Below, in pieces: positions 1-8,799 of a stretch of 64,000 bases of DNA. The position numbers and the translations under genes are program-made. The stretch is taken from positions 37,993 through 101,992 of the forward strand of contig NZ_JADDIX010000018.1 in assembly GCF_015070855.1 (NCBI RefSeq), read 5' to 3'. Each line of letters starts with the position of its first letter. Within the stretch, counting starts at the first letter, position 1. The notes below the pieces were generated by a model that was given only the letters and a program-made list of their open reading frames with translations, ran no database searches and had not been told where the DNA came from. Source of the DNA: Pseudomonas lopnurensis. Lineage in GTDB: Bacteria > Pseudomonadota > Gammaproteobacteria > Pseudomonadales > Pseudomonadaceae.

Positions 1-286
1 TCGGCCGCAACGCCGATGATCGCCGGCAAAGACTCGGCGTCCCCCCGGTCTCCTACGGGCGCGGTGTGCACAGGCGGCTTCCTCGGGGCTGCACCCTGTT
101 TGCTGCGCGACAGCGCTGCGGCGAAGACGCGCAGGCGTCTGCTACAACATGATGCCCGCTGAGTTAACAAACTAACCAGACATGACACCAGGCGGCCCAC
201 CCAACCTGCTGCAGCTTTTCAGCGCCGCGCCACCCGACCGACTACCAATGCCATTCGAGCCGTACTGTAACGCCAGTCTTCTTCCA
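1..286. other. Intergenic stretch at window edge with REP-like remnant
   Basis: No coding frame with a credible start or ribosome binding site is visible. Around 31-56 the sequence has the ACTCGGCGTCCCC...CTCCTAC pattern that recurs at about 63,560-63,590 in a clear REP palindrome, so this looks like a decayed REP half. The rest shows nothing I can name. Confidence 0.4.
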
Positions 287-1378
287 TCAGTCTTCGGTCG
301 CCAGCGGCGGCGCCCAGCTGCCGGGTTCGTTGATGTAGTCGGTGAGCTCGCGCAGCCGTCCATGGTCACGGCCATTGAAGACGAAGCTCAGCCGTGGCAG
401 GCGCTGCAGTTCGGGCTCGTCCAGTTCCGACTCGCAGCAGGCTTGCTGCTCGAATGCGCCACTCAGACAGAGGTCGGCGAACTCCTCGTTCAGGTATTCC
501 ATGGCCGGATCGTTCAATGGATGGTTCATGCGCAGGACGAAACGATTCTTCAGCCAGCGGCTGGAGTGGAAATTGCGGTAGAAGTTGGCGATCTCCTTCG
601 CGGCTTCCTCGGCGTTGTCCACCAGCCGCATCAGGCGCATGTCGCTGGGCAGGATGTAGCGGTTTTCCTCCAGTTGGCCGCGCATGAACTGCAGCGCATC
701 CTTCCAGTACGAACCGCCCGGTTCGTCGAGCAGCACCACCGGCACCAGCGGGCTCTTGCCGGTCTGGATCAGCGTGAGCACTTCCAGCGCCTCGTCGAGC
801 GTGCCGAAACCACCGGGGCAGAGCACCAGCGCGTCGGCCTCCTTGATGAAGAACAGCTTGCGCACGAAGAAGAAGTGGAACGACAGCAGGTTGTCGGTCC
901 CGTCCACCGTCGGGTTGGCGTGTTGTTCGAAGGGCAGCGTGATGTTGAGCCCCAGGCTGTTATCGCGCCCCGCGCCCTCGTGGGCGGCCGCCATGATGCC
1001 GCCGCCGGCACCGGTGATGACCATGAAGTCGTAATGCGCCAGGGTTTTGCCCAACTGGCGGGCCAGGGCGTACAGGGGGTGTTCGACCGGCGTGCGGGCG
1101 GAGCCGAACACCGTGACCTTGCGGCGCCGCTTGAACTGGTCGAGGCGGCTGAAGGCGTGCTCCATTTCGCGCATCGTCTGCAGCAGGATCTTGGCATCCC
1201 AGCGGCTGCGATCGGCCTGGGCCATGCGCATGACGGTGACCAGCATCTCCCGGTACAGCGGCAGGTTGGGGCTGGTTTCGGCTACGACCATGCCGACCAG
1301 TTCGTCGATCTTGCTCGCGAGATCGGCGCCGCTGGTCTTGAAGTGTCGCGACAGGTAATCGTCCGGATCGAAGGACAT
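287..1378 (-). CDS. LOG-family (TIGR00730-like) nucleotide phosphoribohydrolase-type protein
   Basis: A 363-residue protein with the LOG/lysine-decarboxylase-like Rossmann fold. Visible motifs are FGSART near residues 91-96, GAGGGIM near 123-129, and the family signature PGGFGTLDE at about 188-196, which in characterised LOG proteins binds the nucleotide 5'-monophosphate and holds the catalytic Arg/Glu. Family members hydrolyse nucleoside 5'-monophosphates to the base and ribose 5-phosphate; in plants and some bacteria the substrate is a cytokinin riboside monophosphate. This version has about 85 extra N-terminal residues and a long C-terminal tail (about residues 255-363) beyond the short LOG core, as in the larger proteobacterial members. 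It is a single gene transcribed toward the left edge. The substrate cannot be told from sequence. Confidence 0.85.
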   Translation of the reverse strand: MSFDPDDYLSRHFKTSGADLASKIDELVGMVVAETSPNLPLYREMLVTVMRMAQADRSRWDAKILLQTMREMEHAFSRLDQFKRRRKVTVFGSARTPVEHPLYALARQLGKTLAHYDFMVITGAGGGIMAAAHEGAGRDNSLGLNITLPFEQHANPTVDGTDNLLSFHFFFVRKLFFIKEADALVLCPGGFGTLDEALEVLTLIQTGKSPLVPVVLLDEPGGSYWKDALQFMRGQLEENRYILPSDMRLMRLVDNAEEAAKEIANFYRNFHSSRWLKNRFVLRMNHPLNDPAMEYLNEEFADLCLSGAFEQQACCESELDEPELQRLPRLSFVFNGRDHGRLRELTDYINEPGSWAPPLATED

Positions 1379-1501
1379 ACAACGTCTCCATGTATGAGTG
1401 CGCTCAGGCTAAAGGCGGCAGACGACGGCTTTCAAGCCAGGGCCGCCCTGGTCCCGGAGCGCAGGGGCTCCGGTTAGCTTGGGCGGGCAGTTCGCTTGCA
1501 C

Positions 1502-2911
1502 TCAGAGCGCGATTCGATCGCCGGGTTCCGGTATCCGGGCTTCCCAGTCGAGGCGGTCGCGAATGGCCTGTTGCAGGGTCTGCATCTTTTCCAGTTCACC
1601 GTGGACCAGATAGAGCTCCGGGCGGTTCTCGAAGTGGCTGACCCAGTCGATCAACTGCGACTGACCGGCGTGGGCGGAAAAACCGCCGAGCGTGTGGACC
1701 TTGGCGTTCACGGCGATGCGCTGATGCAACAGCTTGACGCTTTTGGCCCCGTCGACGATGGCGCGCCCGAGGGTGCCGCGGGCCTGGAAGCCTGGAATCA
1801 CCAGATGGCATTCCTTGCGCCAGAGGTTGTGCTTGAAGTGATGCAGGATGCGCCCGCCGGTGCACATGCCGCTGCCGGCGATGATGATCGCCCCGCTCTT
1901 GAAGCGGTTGATCATCATGGATTCCTCGGGCGTCGGCGTGGATTTGAGGATCGGCAGCCAGCGTTCGGCGTAGAGCTTGCTGCTGGTTGTGCTCAATGCC
2001 GGATCGATGCCGTTGAGGTCCAACTGATCCTTGTAGTGCGAGTAGATGGCGTTGGCGCCGATTGCCATGGGGCTGTCGAGGAATACCGCCTGCTGCGGCA
2101 GGCGGCCTTCGCGATGGAAACGACCGAGGTAGTAGATCAGGTCCTGGGTGCGCCCGACGGCGAAGGAGGGCATCAGCACGTTGCCGCCATCGTGGTGCGC
2201 CTGTTGCAGGATGTCGGCCAGCTCCTCGATCGTGGCGTCGTGGCTGCGGTGGTCGCGATCGCCGTAGGTCGACTCCATCAGCACCACGTCGGCTTCCTTG
2301 AGCACGGTCGGTGCATGCATCAGCGGCGAGCAGGTGTTGCCCAGGTCGCCGGAGAACACCAGGCGGCGCGTCCTGCCGAGGTCCTGCACGTCCATCTGCA
2401 CGATGGAAGAACCGAGGATATGGCCGGCATCGTGGAAGGTCACACTGACCCCGGCTGCGACTTCCACCGTTTCGCCATATCGATGCGGCGCGCGCTGGGC
2501 GAGCATGCGCTCGGCATCGACCCGGGTGTAGAGCGGCTGGATCGTCGGCTTGCCGATACGCGCACGCCACTTGTTCTCCCATTCGGCGTCCTTTTCCTGG
2601 ATCTGCGCCGAATCCAGCAGCATCAGTTCGAGCAGTTCGGCGGTGGCGTCGGTGCAATGCACCGGACCGCGGTAGCCGAGCGCGACCAGGCGCGGCAACA
2701 GGCCGCTGTGATCGATATGGGCATGGGAGATCACGACCGCATCGAGGGTCTTGGGGTCAAAGGCGAAGGACGCACGGTTGCCGCTTTCCTCCTGGCGCCG
2801 CCCCTGGTGCATGCCGCACTCGAGCAGAACCCTTACGCCGCTGTGAGTCTCTATGAGATAGCAGGAGCCGGTAACCTGTTGGATAGCGCCGAGAAAACTG
2901 AGCAAAGCCAT
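1502..2911 (-). CDS. Beta-CASP metallo-beta-lactamase-fold RNA nuclease
   Basis: A 469-residue protein of the metallo-beta-lactamase/beta-CASP (YSH1/CPSF-like, COG1236) family, predicted to be a zinc-dependent RNase. The HxHxDH zinc motif HAHIDH lies at about residues 63-68; GDLGN and ESTYGDRDH follow, and the C-terminal SAHAGQ supplies the last histidine motif of the RNA-processing group. The start at 2911 is chosen because AGGAAGG sits just upstream and the fold begins at once (MALLSFLGAIQQVTGS); an upstream in-frame extension to 3073 lacks family character. It is divergent from the phosphoketolase-like gene, an arrangement I recall from other Pseudomonas genomes. The cellular RNA target is unknown. 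Confidence 0.88.
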   Translation of the reverse strand: MALLSFLGAIQQVTGSCYLIETHSGVRVLLECGMHQGRRQEESGNRASFAFDPKTLDAVVISHAHIDHSGLLPRLVALGYRGPVHCTDATAELLELMLLDSAQIQEKDAEWENKWRARIGKPTIQPLYTRVDAERMLAQRAPHRYGETVEVAAGVSVTFHDAGHILGSSIVQMDVQDLGRTRRLVFSGDLGNTCSPLMHAPTVLKEADVVLMESTYGDRDHRSHDATIEELADILQQAHHDGGNVLMPSFAVGRTQDLIYYLGRFHREGRLPQQAVFLDSPMAIGANAIYSHYKDQLDLNGIDPALSTTSSKLYAERWLPILKSTPTPEESMMINRFKSGAIIIAGSGMCTGGRILHHFKHNLWRKECHLVIPGFQARGTLGRAIVDGAKSVKLLHQRIAVNAKVHTLGGFSAHAGQSQLIDWVSHFENRPELYLVHGELEKMQTLQQAIRDRLDWEARIPEPGDRIAL

Positions 2912-3152
2912 GTTGCCTTCCTGTCTGTACGATGATGTCCACGTTGCCCGTTCGGGCGCACTGGCGTCTTGATACATATCAGAGAGCCTGTAGCGGGCTC
3001 TGCCTAGACTAGGGTTTGTTGATATTGCGCCACAAGCCGCGCGCCTATGCCAGAGGGTGCCGCTTCCGGGCAACCCGGACTGTCCATGCGAAGGGCCGGG
3101 GCGGAATCTCAGCGGCCCTTCAGCACAACCTGCCTACCGACGGAGTGATCCC
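2912..3152. promoter_or_regulatory. Divergent intergenic region, nuclease gene / phosphoketolase-like gene
   Basis: About 240 bases separate the two divergent starts and must carry both promoters. The plus-strand gene has GGAG about 9 bases before its ATG at 3153. Near 3009-3020 is CTAGGGTTTGTT, one base different from the terminus of the MITE-like element at 30,855. No confident -35/-10 pair is visible. Confidence 0.45.
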
Positions 3153-5570
3153 ATGAGTCAGCTACTGCCCAGCCTCAACGAGCTGGATCAACATGCCCAA
3201 GCCGAGCCGGAATTCGCCGCTTGGCGGGGCGGCTTCGGTCCGTTCGAGCATGCGCTGGAGACCCAGGCGGCCGTGTTCCGCCTGGCCCACCAACTGGTGC
3301 AGGCAGGGCATCAGTCGGATTTGGCCAGCGTCTATCGGGTGCTGCAGGCCGTCGATCGCATCGCCAGTGCCGGCCTGTGGCTGGTGGTGCACATGACCTA
3401 TGCACGTCAGGTGCATCTGGATGGGGCGCCACTGGAGGTCGAGGATTTCAAGCGCAATCCCGAAGGGCATACCGGCGGTGCTCTGAACATGGTGCCGGCC
3501 TACGCCGGCTATCTGGCGCTCAACGCCCTGACCGGCCGCACGCGCGCCTGGCTGATGGGGCAGGGGCACTGCGTGGCGGCGGTCGATGCGCTCAACCTGC
3601 TGACCGGCAACCTGCATCCCGAACAGGCGCAGGCCTACGGTGGCGGCGAACAGGGCATCAATCGCCTGCTGCAGGATTTCTACGGTTACCGCCTGGCCGC
3701 CGACGGCAGCCCGCTGGCGCCGCTGGGCAGCCATGTCAATCCGCATACCGCGGGCGGCATCGCCGAAGGGGGCTATCTCGGCTTCGCCGAGTTGCAGTAC
3801 GCGCACATGCCGTTGCCGGGCGAGACGCTGGTGGCGTTCCTCTCCGATGGCGCTGCCGAGGAACAGCGCGGCAGCGACTGGATTCCACGCTGGTGGCGGG
3901 CCGAGGACTGTGGCGTGGCGCTGCCGGTGATGATCGCCAATGGTCGCCGGATCGAGCAACGCACGTCCCTGGGGACCGAAAAGGGGCTGGAGGATTTCCG
4001 CCAGCACCTGAGCCAGTGCGGTTTCGATCCGATTCCGTTCGACGGCCGCGACCCCGCCGCATTCGTCGCCAGCCTCTGGGAGATGGAGCTGCGCCTGGAG
4101 CGTCGGGTCGAAGAGAAGGAGCGCGGCATCCTCAACTACCCGCTGCCGGTTCCCTATGGCATCGCCGAGACGGTCAAGGGCTTCGGCTTCCATGGCGCGG
4201 GGACCAACGCCGCGCACAACCTGCCGTTGCCGGGCAATCCGCACCTGGACGCCGAGTCCCGCGAGCTGTTCAACGAGCATGCGGCGCGGCTGTTCGTACC
4301 GCAGGACGAACTGGACGCCGCGCTGGAGCTGTTCGCCCGCCATCGCCAGGGGCGCCCGCTCGAGCGCGACAATCCGCTGGTGGTGCGCCGGCCCGCGGAG
4401 CCGCGCATGCCGAAGCTGAATTACCGTGACGATGCCTGCTCGCCGATGGCAGCGGTCGACCGCTTCTTCGTCGAACTGACCCAGGCCAACCCGTCGCTGC
4501 GCCCACGCGTGGGTAACCCGGACGAACTGGCGAGCAATCGCCTGGGCGGTGTGCTCGAGGCGCTCAAGCACCGGGTGATCGATCCGGAAAGCGAACTCGA
4601 AGCGGTCGATGGCGCGGTCATCACGGCGCTCAACGAGGAAGCCGTGGTGTCCGCCTGCCTCGCCAACCAGGGCGGCCTGAACCTGGTTGCCAGCTACGAG
4701 GCGTTCTGCGTGAAGATGCTCGGCGTGGTGCGGCAGAGCATCATCTTCTCCCGGCAGCAGAAGGAAGTCGGCAGGCCTGCCGGTTGGCTCGGCTGGCCGC
4801 TGATCGCGACGTCCCACACCTGGGAAAACGGCAAGAACCAGCAGTCGCACCAGGACACCACCTTCTGCGAAGCCCTGCTCGGGGAAATGAGCGACATGGT
4901 GCGCGTGTTGTTCCCGGCCGACCACAACAGCGCCCTGGCGCTGCTGCCGTCGATCTACCGGGCGCGTGGCGAGCTGGCCTGCCTGGTGATGCCCAAGCGC
5001 GATCGCCCATGCTACTTCGACCAGGCCCAGGCCGAGCAACTGGCGCGCGATGGGGCGATCATCGTCGATGAATACCCGGGCGATGGGGCGCTACTGCTGA
5101 TCGCCAACGGCAGCTATCAGCTGGGCGAGATGCTGCGCGCGGCGCAACGGCTCAAGGAAGCCGAATGCGCCTACCGGCTGGTCTACCTGCAGGAGCCGGG
5201 GCGTTTCAGGGCGCCGCGTGACTACTGGGAGGTCGAGGCACGGGCGAGCGATGGGGTGGCGGAGCGGCTCTTCCCCGACCAGATGGAAATGCGCGTGTTG
5301 CTCACCCACATGCGCCCCGAGGTGGCGCGTGGGCACCTCTGGCCGATCCTGCCGGATGCGCGCAAAAGCTCGGCGCTCGGCTACCGCAACCGTGGCGGCA
5401 CCCTGGACGAGTTCGGCATGCAGTTCGCCAACCGCGCCAACTGGGCCAATGTGCTGGCTGCCTGCGCGCGGTTGCGCAACGTGCCACGCACCGCCTTGCT
5501 CACCCGTGAAGAAGCGGCGGCGGTGGCCGGCAAGGGCGATCCCGAGGTGCTGCGCAACCCCGAGTCCTGA
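3153..5570 (+). CDS. Phosphoketolase-family protein, divergent (annotated in relatives as xylulose-5-phosphate 3-epimerase)
   Basis: An 805-residue thiamine-diphosphate-type protein with full-length phosphoketolase (XFP) architecture. The N-terminal histidine region aligns as EGHTGGALN (His about 106), the ThDP motif as SDGAAEE (about 231-237), and the C-terminal HQD as NQQSHQDTTF (about 560-570). Canonical phosphoketolases read GHWGT, GDGEAET and GPKGWTGP at the equivalent places, so several active-site motifs differ. Canonical enzymes split xylulose 5-phosphate or fructose 6-phosphate with phosphate to acetyl phosphate. This subgroup is often labelled xylulose 5-phosphate 3-epimerase; activity should be treated as unproven. 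ATG at 3153 is preceded by GGAG. The gene stands alone and ends against a hairpin at 5584-5602. Confidence 0.75.
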   Translation: MSQLLPSLNELDQHAQAEPEFAAWRGGFGPFEHALETQAAVFRLAHQLVQAGHQSDLASVYRVLQAVDRIASAGLWLVVHMTYARQVHLDGAPLEVEDFKRNPEGHTGGALNMVPAYAGYLALNALTGRTRAWLMGQGHCVAAVDALNLLTGNLHPEQAQAYGGGEQGINRLLQDFYGYRLAADGSPLAPLGSHVNPHTAGGIAEGGYLGFAELQYAHMPLPGETLVAFLSDGAAEEQRGSDWIPRWWRAEDCGVALPVMIANGRRIEQRTSLGTEKGLEDFRQHLSQCGFDPIPFDGRDPAAFVASLWEMELRLERRVEEKERGILNYPLPVPYGIAETVKGFGFHGAGTNAAHNLPLPGNPHLDAESRELFNEHAARLFVPQDELDAALELFARHRQGRPLERDNPLVVRRPAEPRMPKLNYRDDACSPMAAVDRFFVELTQANPSLRPRVGNPDELASNRLGGVLEALKHRVIDPESELEAVDGAVITALNEEAVVSACLANQGGLNLVASYEAFCVKMLGVVRQSIIFSRQQKEVGRPAGWLGWPLIATSHTWENGKNQQSHQDTTFCEALLGEMSDMVRVLFPADHNSALALLPSIYRARGELACLVMPKRDRPCYFDQAQAEQLARDGAIIVDEYPGDGALLLIANGSYQLGEMLRAAQRLKEAECAYRLVYLQEPGRFRAPRDYWEVEARASDGVAERLFPDQMEMRVLLTHMRPEVARGHLWPILPDARKSSALGYRNRGGTLDEFGMQFANRANWANVLAACARLRNVPRTALLTREEAAAVAGKGDPEVLRNPES

Positions 5571-5583
5571 GATGGCCGGTGCC

Positions 5584-5602
5584 GCGGGAGCCGCGCTCCC
5601 GC
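5584..5602. terminator. Hairpin between convergent genes
   Basis: GCGGGAG and CTCCCGC form a 7-bp GC-rich stem with a 5-base loop, 13 bases after the stop of the phosphoketolase-like gene and just before the stop of the convergent gene. There is no T-run, so it may be a REP remnant or a stabilising hairpin rather than an intrinsic terminator. Confidence 0.4.
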
Positions 5603-5618
5603 GCCCGGCTCGGGCGCG

Positions 5619-6017
5619 TTACAGGCCGCAATCGGCGGCGTTGTAGCGCTCGGTGGCGATCGGCTTGTTGGATTTGTACTCGCTGAACTCGTAGCGCAGC
5701 ACGGCGCCCTGGCTCATCAACGTGCGCAGGCCCTGGTTGCCGCAGACGCTGACGCCGAGCTGGCTGCGCACATCTGCCGGGTTGTCGCGCATCTGGGCGG
5801 CATGCCGGGGCTGCACGCTGAGGTGGTTGACCAGCTCATGGCCGTCGACGGTATAGCCCTGGTCGAGGATGTCTTCATTGATCGCCCGTGGCGTGCCGAC
5901 GCTGCTTTCCCGGGCGACCTGGTCGAGTAGCTGGCCCAACTGCTGCTCTTGTAGCGAGGCGGCATGGGCGACGGGAAGGGCGAGGCTCAGAGCGAGCAGG
6001 GTGGTCAGGCGGTACAT
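5619..6017 (-). CDS. Small secreted protein resembling PA3611 of P. aeruginosa
   Basis: A 132-residue protein with a signal peptide: a short charged start (MYR), a hydrophobic stretch ending in PVAHA at about residues 15-19, and likely cleavage before ASLQEQQ. The mature part is soluble, with two conserved-looking cysteines (SVCGNQG near the middle and AADCGL at the end) that could form a disulfide in the periplasm. ATG at 6017 is chosen because AAGGAGAG precedes it and the signal peptide starts there. From memory it resembles the quorum-responsive secreted protein PA3611; this is recognition by pattern, not a search. Function unknown. It stands alone. Confidence 0.7.
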   Translation of the reverse strand: MYRLTTLLALSLALPVAHAASLQEQQLGQLLDQVARESSVGTPRAINEDILDQGYTVDGHELVNHLSVQPRHAAQMRDNPADVRSQLGVSVCGNQGLRTLMSQGAVLRYEFSEYKSNKPIATERYNAADCGL

Positions 6018-6259
6018 GGCGCTCTCCTTATGACTGCGCTTGTTCGACCGGCAGGGTGGGGCACGGTTCATTTGCCATTTTCGCCGCGGGCCGGTAGCGT
6101 GGGCCGAGTCCCCACGACGCCCAACGAGCGGAGTGCCGGGCGCCGCCTCGGTATCAGCGGGCAGCGCTTTGCTGTGAGCCGGGCTTCGGCGCCATGCACC
6201 TCCGCGGAACGCCGCCCGACCCGACCTGCACCCTTCTTCCGAACGACCCGAGCCGATCC

Positions 6260-6976
6260 ATGCCCCATGCCGTAGCCCGCCTGCGTGACGAGCGCCTGGC
6301 GCGCAGCCTGAAACCCTTCATCGCCCGTGGGTCGCGCGCACCGCGTTGTACGCGTTGCCGTGTGCCGTTCAGCCATTGCCTGTGCCAGTGGTTGCCGACG
6401 ATTGAAAGCCACTGCGGCGTCTGTCTGCTGATGCACGACATCGAGCCGCTGAAGCCGAGCAATACCGGCTGGCTGATCGCCGACGTGGTGAGCGCTACCT
6501 TCGCCTTTACCTGGCAGCGTACCGGGGTGGACCCGCGGCTGCTGGAGCTGCTCGCCGATCCGCAATGGCAGCCGCTGGTGATCTTCCCGGGCGAATACGC
6601 CGCGCCGCAGCGCGTGGTCGAGCGGGTCGAAGCGGTGCCGGGCAAACGTCCACTGTTCATCCTGCTCGACGCGACCTGGACCGAGGCGCGCAAGATGTTT
6701 CGCAAGAGCCCTTATCTGGATGGCCTGCCGGTGCTCGGCCTGCAACCGGAGGCATTGTCGCGTTATCTCCTGCGGCGCTCGACCCGCAGCGACCACCTGT
6801 GCACCGCGGAGGTCGCGGCGCTCTGTCTCGATCTGGCCGGCGATACGGACGCGGCCAACACCCTGGATGCCTGGCTCGACGTGTTCACCGAGCATTACCT
6901 CGGCGCCAAGCACCATCGCCAGCCGGACGTGCACAACGCCGCACATCGGGCGCTGCAGGCGGCACTCGCGCCATAG
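6260..6976 (+). CDS. DTW-domain protein, tRNA-uridine aminocarboxypropyltransferase (TapT-like)
   Basis: A 238-residue DTW-domain protein. The N-terminal cysteine cluster CTRC...CLC (Cys30, Cys33, Cys40, Cys42) is a probable zinc site. The family-defining D-x-T-W appears as DATWTEARKM at about 137-146. E. coli members of this SPOUT-like family (TapT/TuaA) transfer the 3-amino-3-carboxypropyl group of S-adenosylmethionine to uridine in the tRNA variable loop or D-loop, making acp3U. The start is uncertain: ATG at 6260 fits the usual length but lacks a strong Shine-Dalgarno sequence; an in-frame ATG at 6194 is the alternative. Convergent with the EamA gene downstream, 9 bases apart. Confidence 0.83.
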   Translation: MPHAVARLRDERLARSLKPFIARGSRAPRCTRCRVPFSHCLCQWLPTIESHCGVCLLMHDIEPLKPSNTGWLIADVVSATFAFTWQRTGVDPRLLELLADPQWQPLVIFPGEYAAPQRVVERVEAVPGKRPLFILLDATWTEARKMFRKSPYLDGLPVLGLQPEALSRYLLRRSTRSDHLCTAEVAALCLDLAGDTDAANTLDAWLDVFTEHYLGAKHHRQPDVHNAAHRALQAALAP

Positions 6977-6985
6977 GCGGGTGAC

Positions 6986-7894
6986 TCACGCCTTGGCGGC
7001 TTCGACGGCCCGCGGTTCCGGTTTGCGTGGCCACAGTTGGGCGGCCAACATGCCGACGAACATGAGCACGCAGCCCAGGTAGCCGCGCGGGGTGAGGCTC
7101 TCGTCGAGGAACAGCGCGCCGGCGATGGCCGCGAACACCGCCTCGAGGGAAAGGATGATCGCCGCATGGGAGGCGATCGCATGCTTCTGCGCCACCACCT
7201 GCAGCGTGTAGCCGACCGCGACCGCGAACAGCCCGCCATAGATCAGCGCCGGCCCGGCAAGCCAGATGCTGGCCGGATCGGTTTGCTCGAAGACCAGCGC
7301 GAGCAGCAGGCTCACCACCGCACAGGTGGCGAACTGCAGGAAGGCCAGGCGGATCGCATCGTGGCGGCTGACGAAGAAGCTCACCAGCAGCACGTGCAGG
7401 CCCCAGACGAAGGCGCCGGCCAACTGGATCCAGTCCCCGGAGGCCACCTGAAAGCCTTCGCCGATGCTCAGCAGCGCCATGCCGGCGACCGCGAGGAAGG
7501 CGCCGAGCCAGGTGCCCAGGCCGGTCCTGTGGCCGATGACGAGCCCCAGCAGTGGCACGACGATTACGTACAGGCCGGTGATGAAGCCGGAGTTGGTCAC
7601 GCTGGTGAACAGCAGGCCGACCTGCTGCAGGTTGATGCCCAGGGTCAGCGCCAGCCCCATGGCCAGGCCGCCGAGCAGCAAGCCGCGCTGCAGGAAGGGT
7701 TCGTGGCGGGCGGCGGTGCGGCCGCGGTAGATCACCAAGGGCAGCAGGGCCAGCGCGCCGAGGGTGAAGCGCAGGCCGGTGAAGAGAAAGGGACCGATAT
7801 TGTCCATGCCGATGCGCTGGGCCACGAAGGCGGTACCCCAGATCATCGCGGTGATCAGCATCAGGAAGTCGGCGCGGAGGGCTTGGCTACGCAT
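6986..7894 (-). CDS. EamA/DMT-superfamily transporter
   Basis: A 302-residue integral inner-membrane protein with about ten hydrophobic segments arranged as two EamA repeats (about 5-140 and 150-285). The N-terminal repeat begins DFLMLITAMIWGTAFVAQR and the second ends at the family-typical SLEAVFAAIAGALFLDESL followed by GCVLMFVGMLAAQLW. Drug/metabolite-transporter proteins export or exchange small metabolites; the substrate is not predictable. ATG at 7894 is the last methionine before the first membrane segment; an upstream open frame to 8116 has no membrane or family character. Divergent from the response-regulator gene, about 240 bases apart. Confidence 0.87.
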   Translation of the reverse strand: MRSQALRADFLMLITAMIWGTAFVAQRIGMDNIGPFLFTGLRFTLGALALLPLVIYRGRTAARHEPFLQRGLLLGGLAMGLALTLGINLQQVGLLFTSVTNSGFITGLYVIVVPLLGLVIGHRTGLGTWLGAFLAVAGMALLSIGEGFQVASGDWIQLAGAFVWGLHVLLVSFFVSRHDAIRLAFLQFATCAVVSLLLALVFEQTDPASIWLAGPALIYGGLFAVAVGYTLQVVAQKHAIASHAAIILSLEAVFAAIAGALFLDESLTPRGYLGCVLMFVGMLAAQLWPRKPEPRAVEAAKA

Positions 7895-8136
7895 CTTTCG
7901 GCTCGTCAGGGAAAAGGCGCAGACTTTGCTACAAAGCTTCGCGCTTGACCACTTATTCGTGGGTGGGCATGCTTGCGCCGCTTGATTTGTTGTGGCCGGC
8001 AGTCGATATTCCTGTTTGCCGACCGAAACGTCACATCGGACATTCCCGACGTAATTCGTCGGGTTTCTGCCGTCATCTTGTCGGCATCGGCTGCTCAAGC
8101 CGATGAAAAGCGCCAATAAAAACTACAGGTCTGCCA
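7895..8136. promoter_or_regulatory. Divergent intergenic region, EamA gene / response regulator
   Basis: About 240 bases with lower GC than the neighbours. It contains TTTCTGCC/GGCAGTC-type short repeats but no element I can assign. Promoters for both divergent genes must lie here. Confidence 0.35.
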
Positions 8137-8793
8137 ATGGCTGCTTACGAAATAATCATTGCCGATGATCATCCGCTGTTTCGCAGTGCGCTGCAGCAGG
8201 CACTCACCATGGGGCTGGGGGACAACGTCCGGCTGGTGGAGGCGGCCAGTATCGCCGAGCTGGAAAGCTTTCTGAATCAGGGCGCCGACTGGGATCTGGT
8301 ACTGCTGGATCTGAACATGCCCGGCGCCTACGGCTTTTCCGGCCTGGTGCTGCTGCGTGGCCAGTACCCCCAGTTGCCGGTCGTGATGATCTCGGCGCAG
8401 GAAGATGCAGCGGTCGTCGCGCGCTCGCGCGAGTTCGGCGCCAGCGGCTTCATTCCCAAATCGAGCTCGCTGGAAACCATCCAGGAGGCCGTGCGGGCGG
8501 TCCTCGACGGCGACGTCTGGTGGCCGAGCAATATTCAGGACGTGGCCAATGTCAGCGATGAAGCCAGGGCCGCGAGTGCCGGGCTTGCCAGCCTGACGCC
8601 GCAACAGTTCCGGGTGCTGACGATGGTCTGCGATGGTCTGCTGAACAAGCAGATCGCCTACGAGCTGAATGTTTCCGAAGCGACCATCAAGGCGCACGTC
8701 ACCGCCATCTTCCGCAAGCTTGGCGTGCGCACCCGGACCCAGGCGGCGCTGCTGCTGCAGCAGATGGGCTCCATACCCGCACCCGCCAGTTGA
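8137..8793 (+). CDS. NarL/LuxR-type response regulator (ErdR-like)
   Basis: A 218-residue two-domain response regulator. The receiver domain (about 1-125) has the acidic pair Asp10-Asp11, the phospho-acceptor Asp58 in LLDLNMP, and the conserved Lys in FIPKSS near 107. The C-terminal LuxR helix-turn-helix spans about 148-205 (LTPQQFRVL ... NKQIAYELNVSEATIKAHV). It resembles the Pseudomonas regulator ErdR/AgmR group, which controls ethanol oxidation or acetate assimilation genes; that assignment is inference from general similarity. No histidine kinase is adjacent, so the partner must be elsewhere. Convergent with finR. Confidence 0.85.
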   Translation: MAAYEIIIADDHPLFRSALQQALTMGLGDNVRLVEAASIAELESFLNQGADWDLVLLDLNMPGAYGFSGLVLLRGQYPQLPVVMISAQEDAAVVARSREFGASGFIPKSSSLETIQEAVRAVLDGDVWWPSNIQDVANVSDEARAASAGLASLTPQQFRVLTMVCDGLLNKQIAYELNVSEATIKAHVTAIFRKLGVRTRTQAALLLQQMGSIPAPAS

Positions 8794-8799
8794 CGGCGC

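Noticed and set aside
1502-2935. Long open frame on the plus strand opposite the beta-CASP nuclease gene
   Set aside because: The minus strand frame has the full set of metallo-beta-lactamase motifs and a good ribosome binding site. The plus-strand frame has no recognisable motif and is a by-product of high GC.
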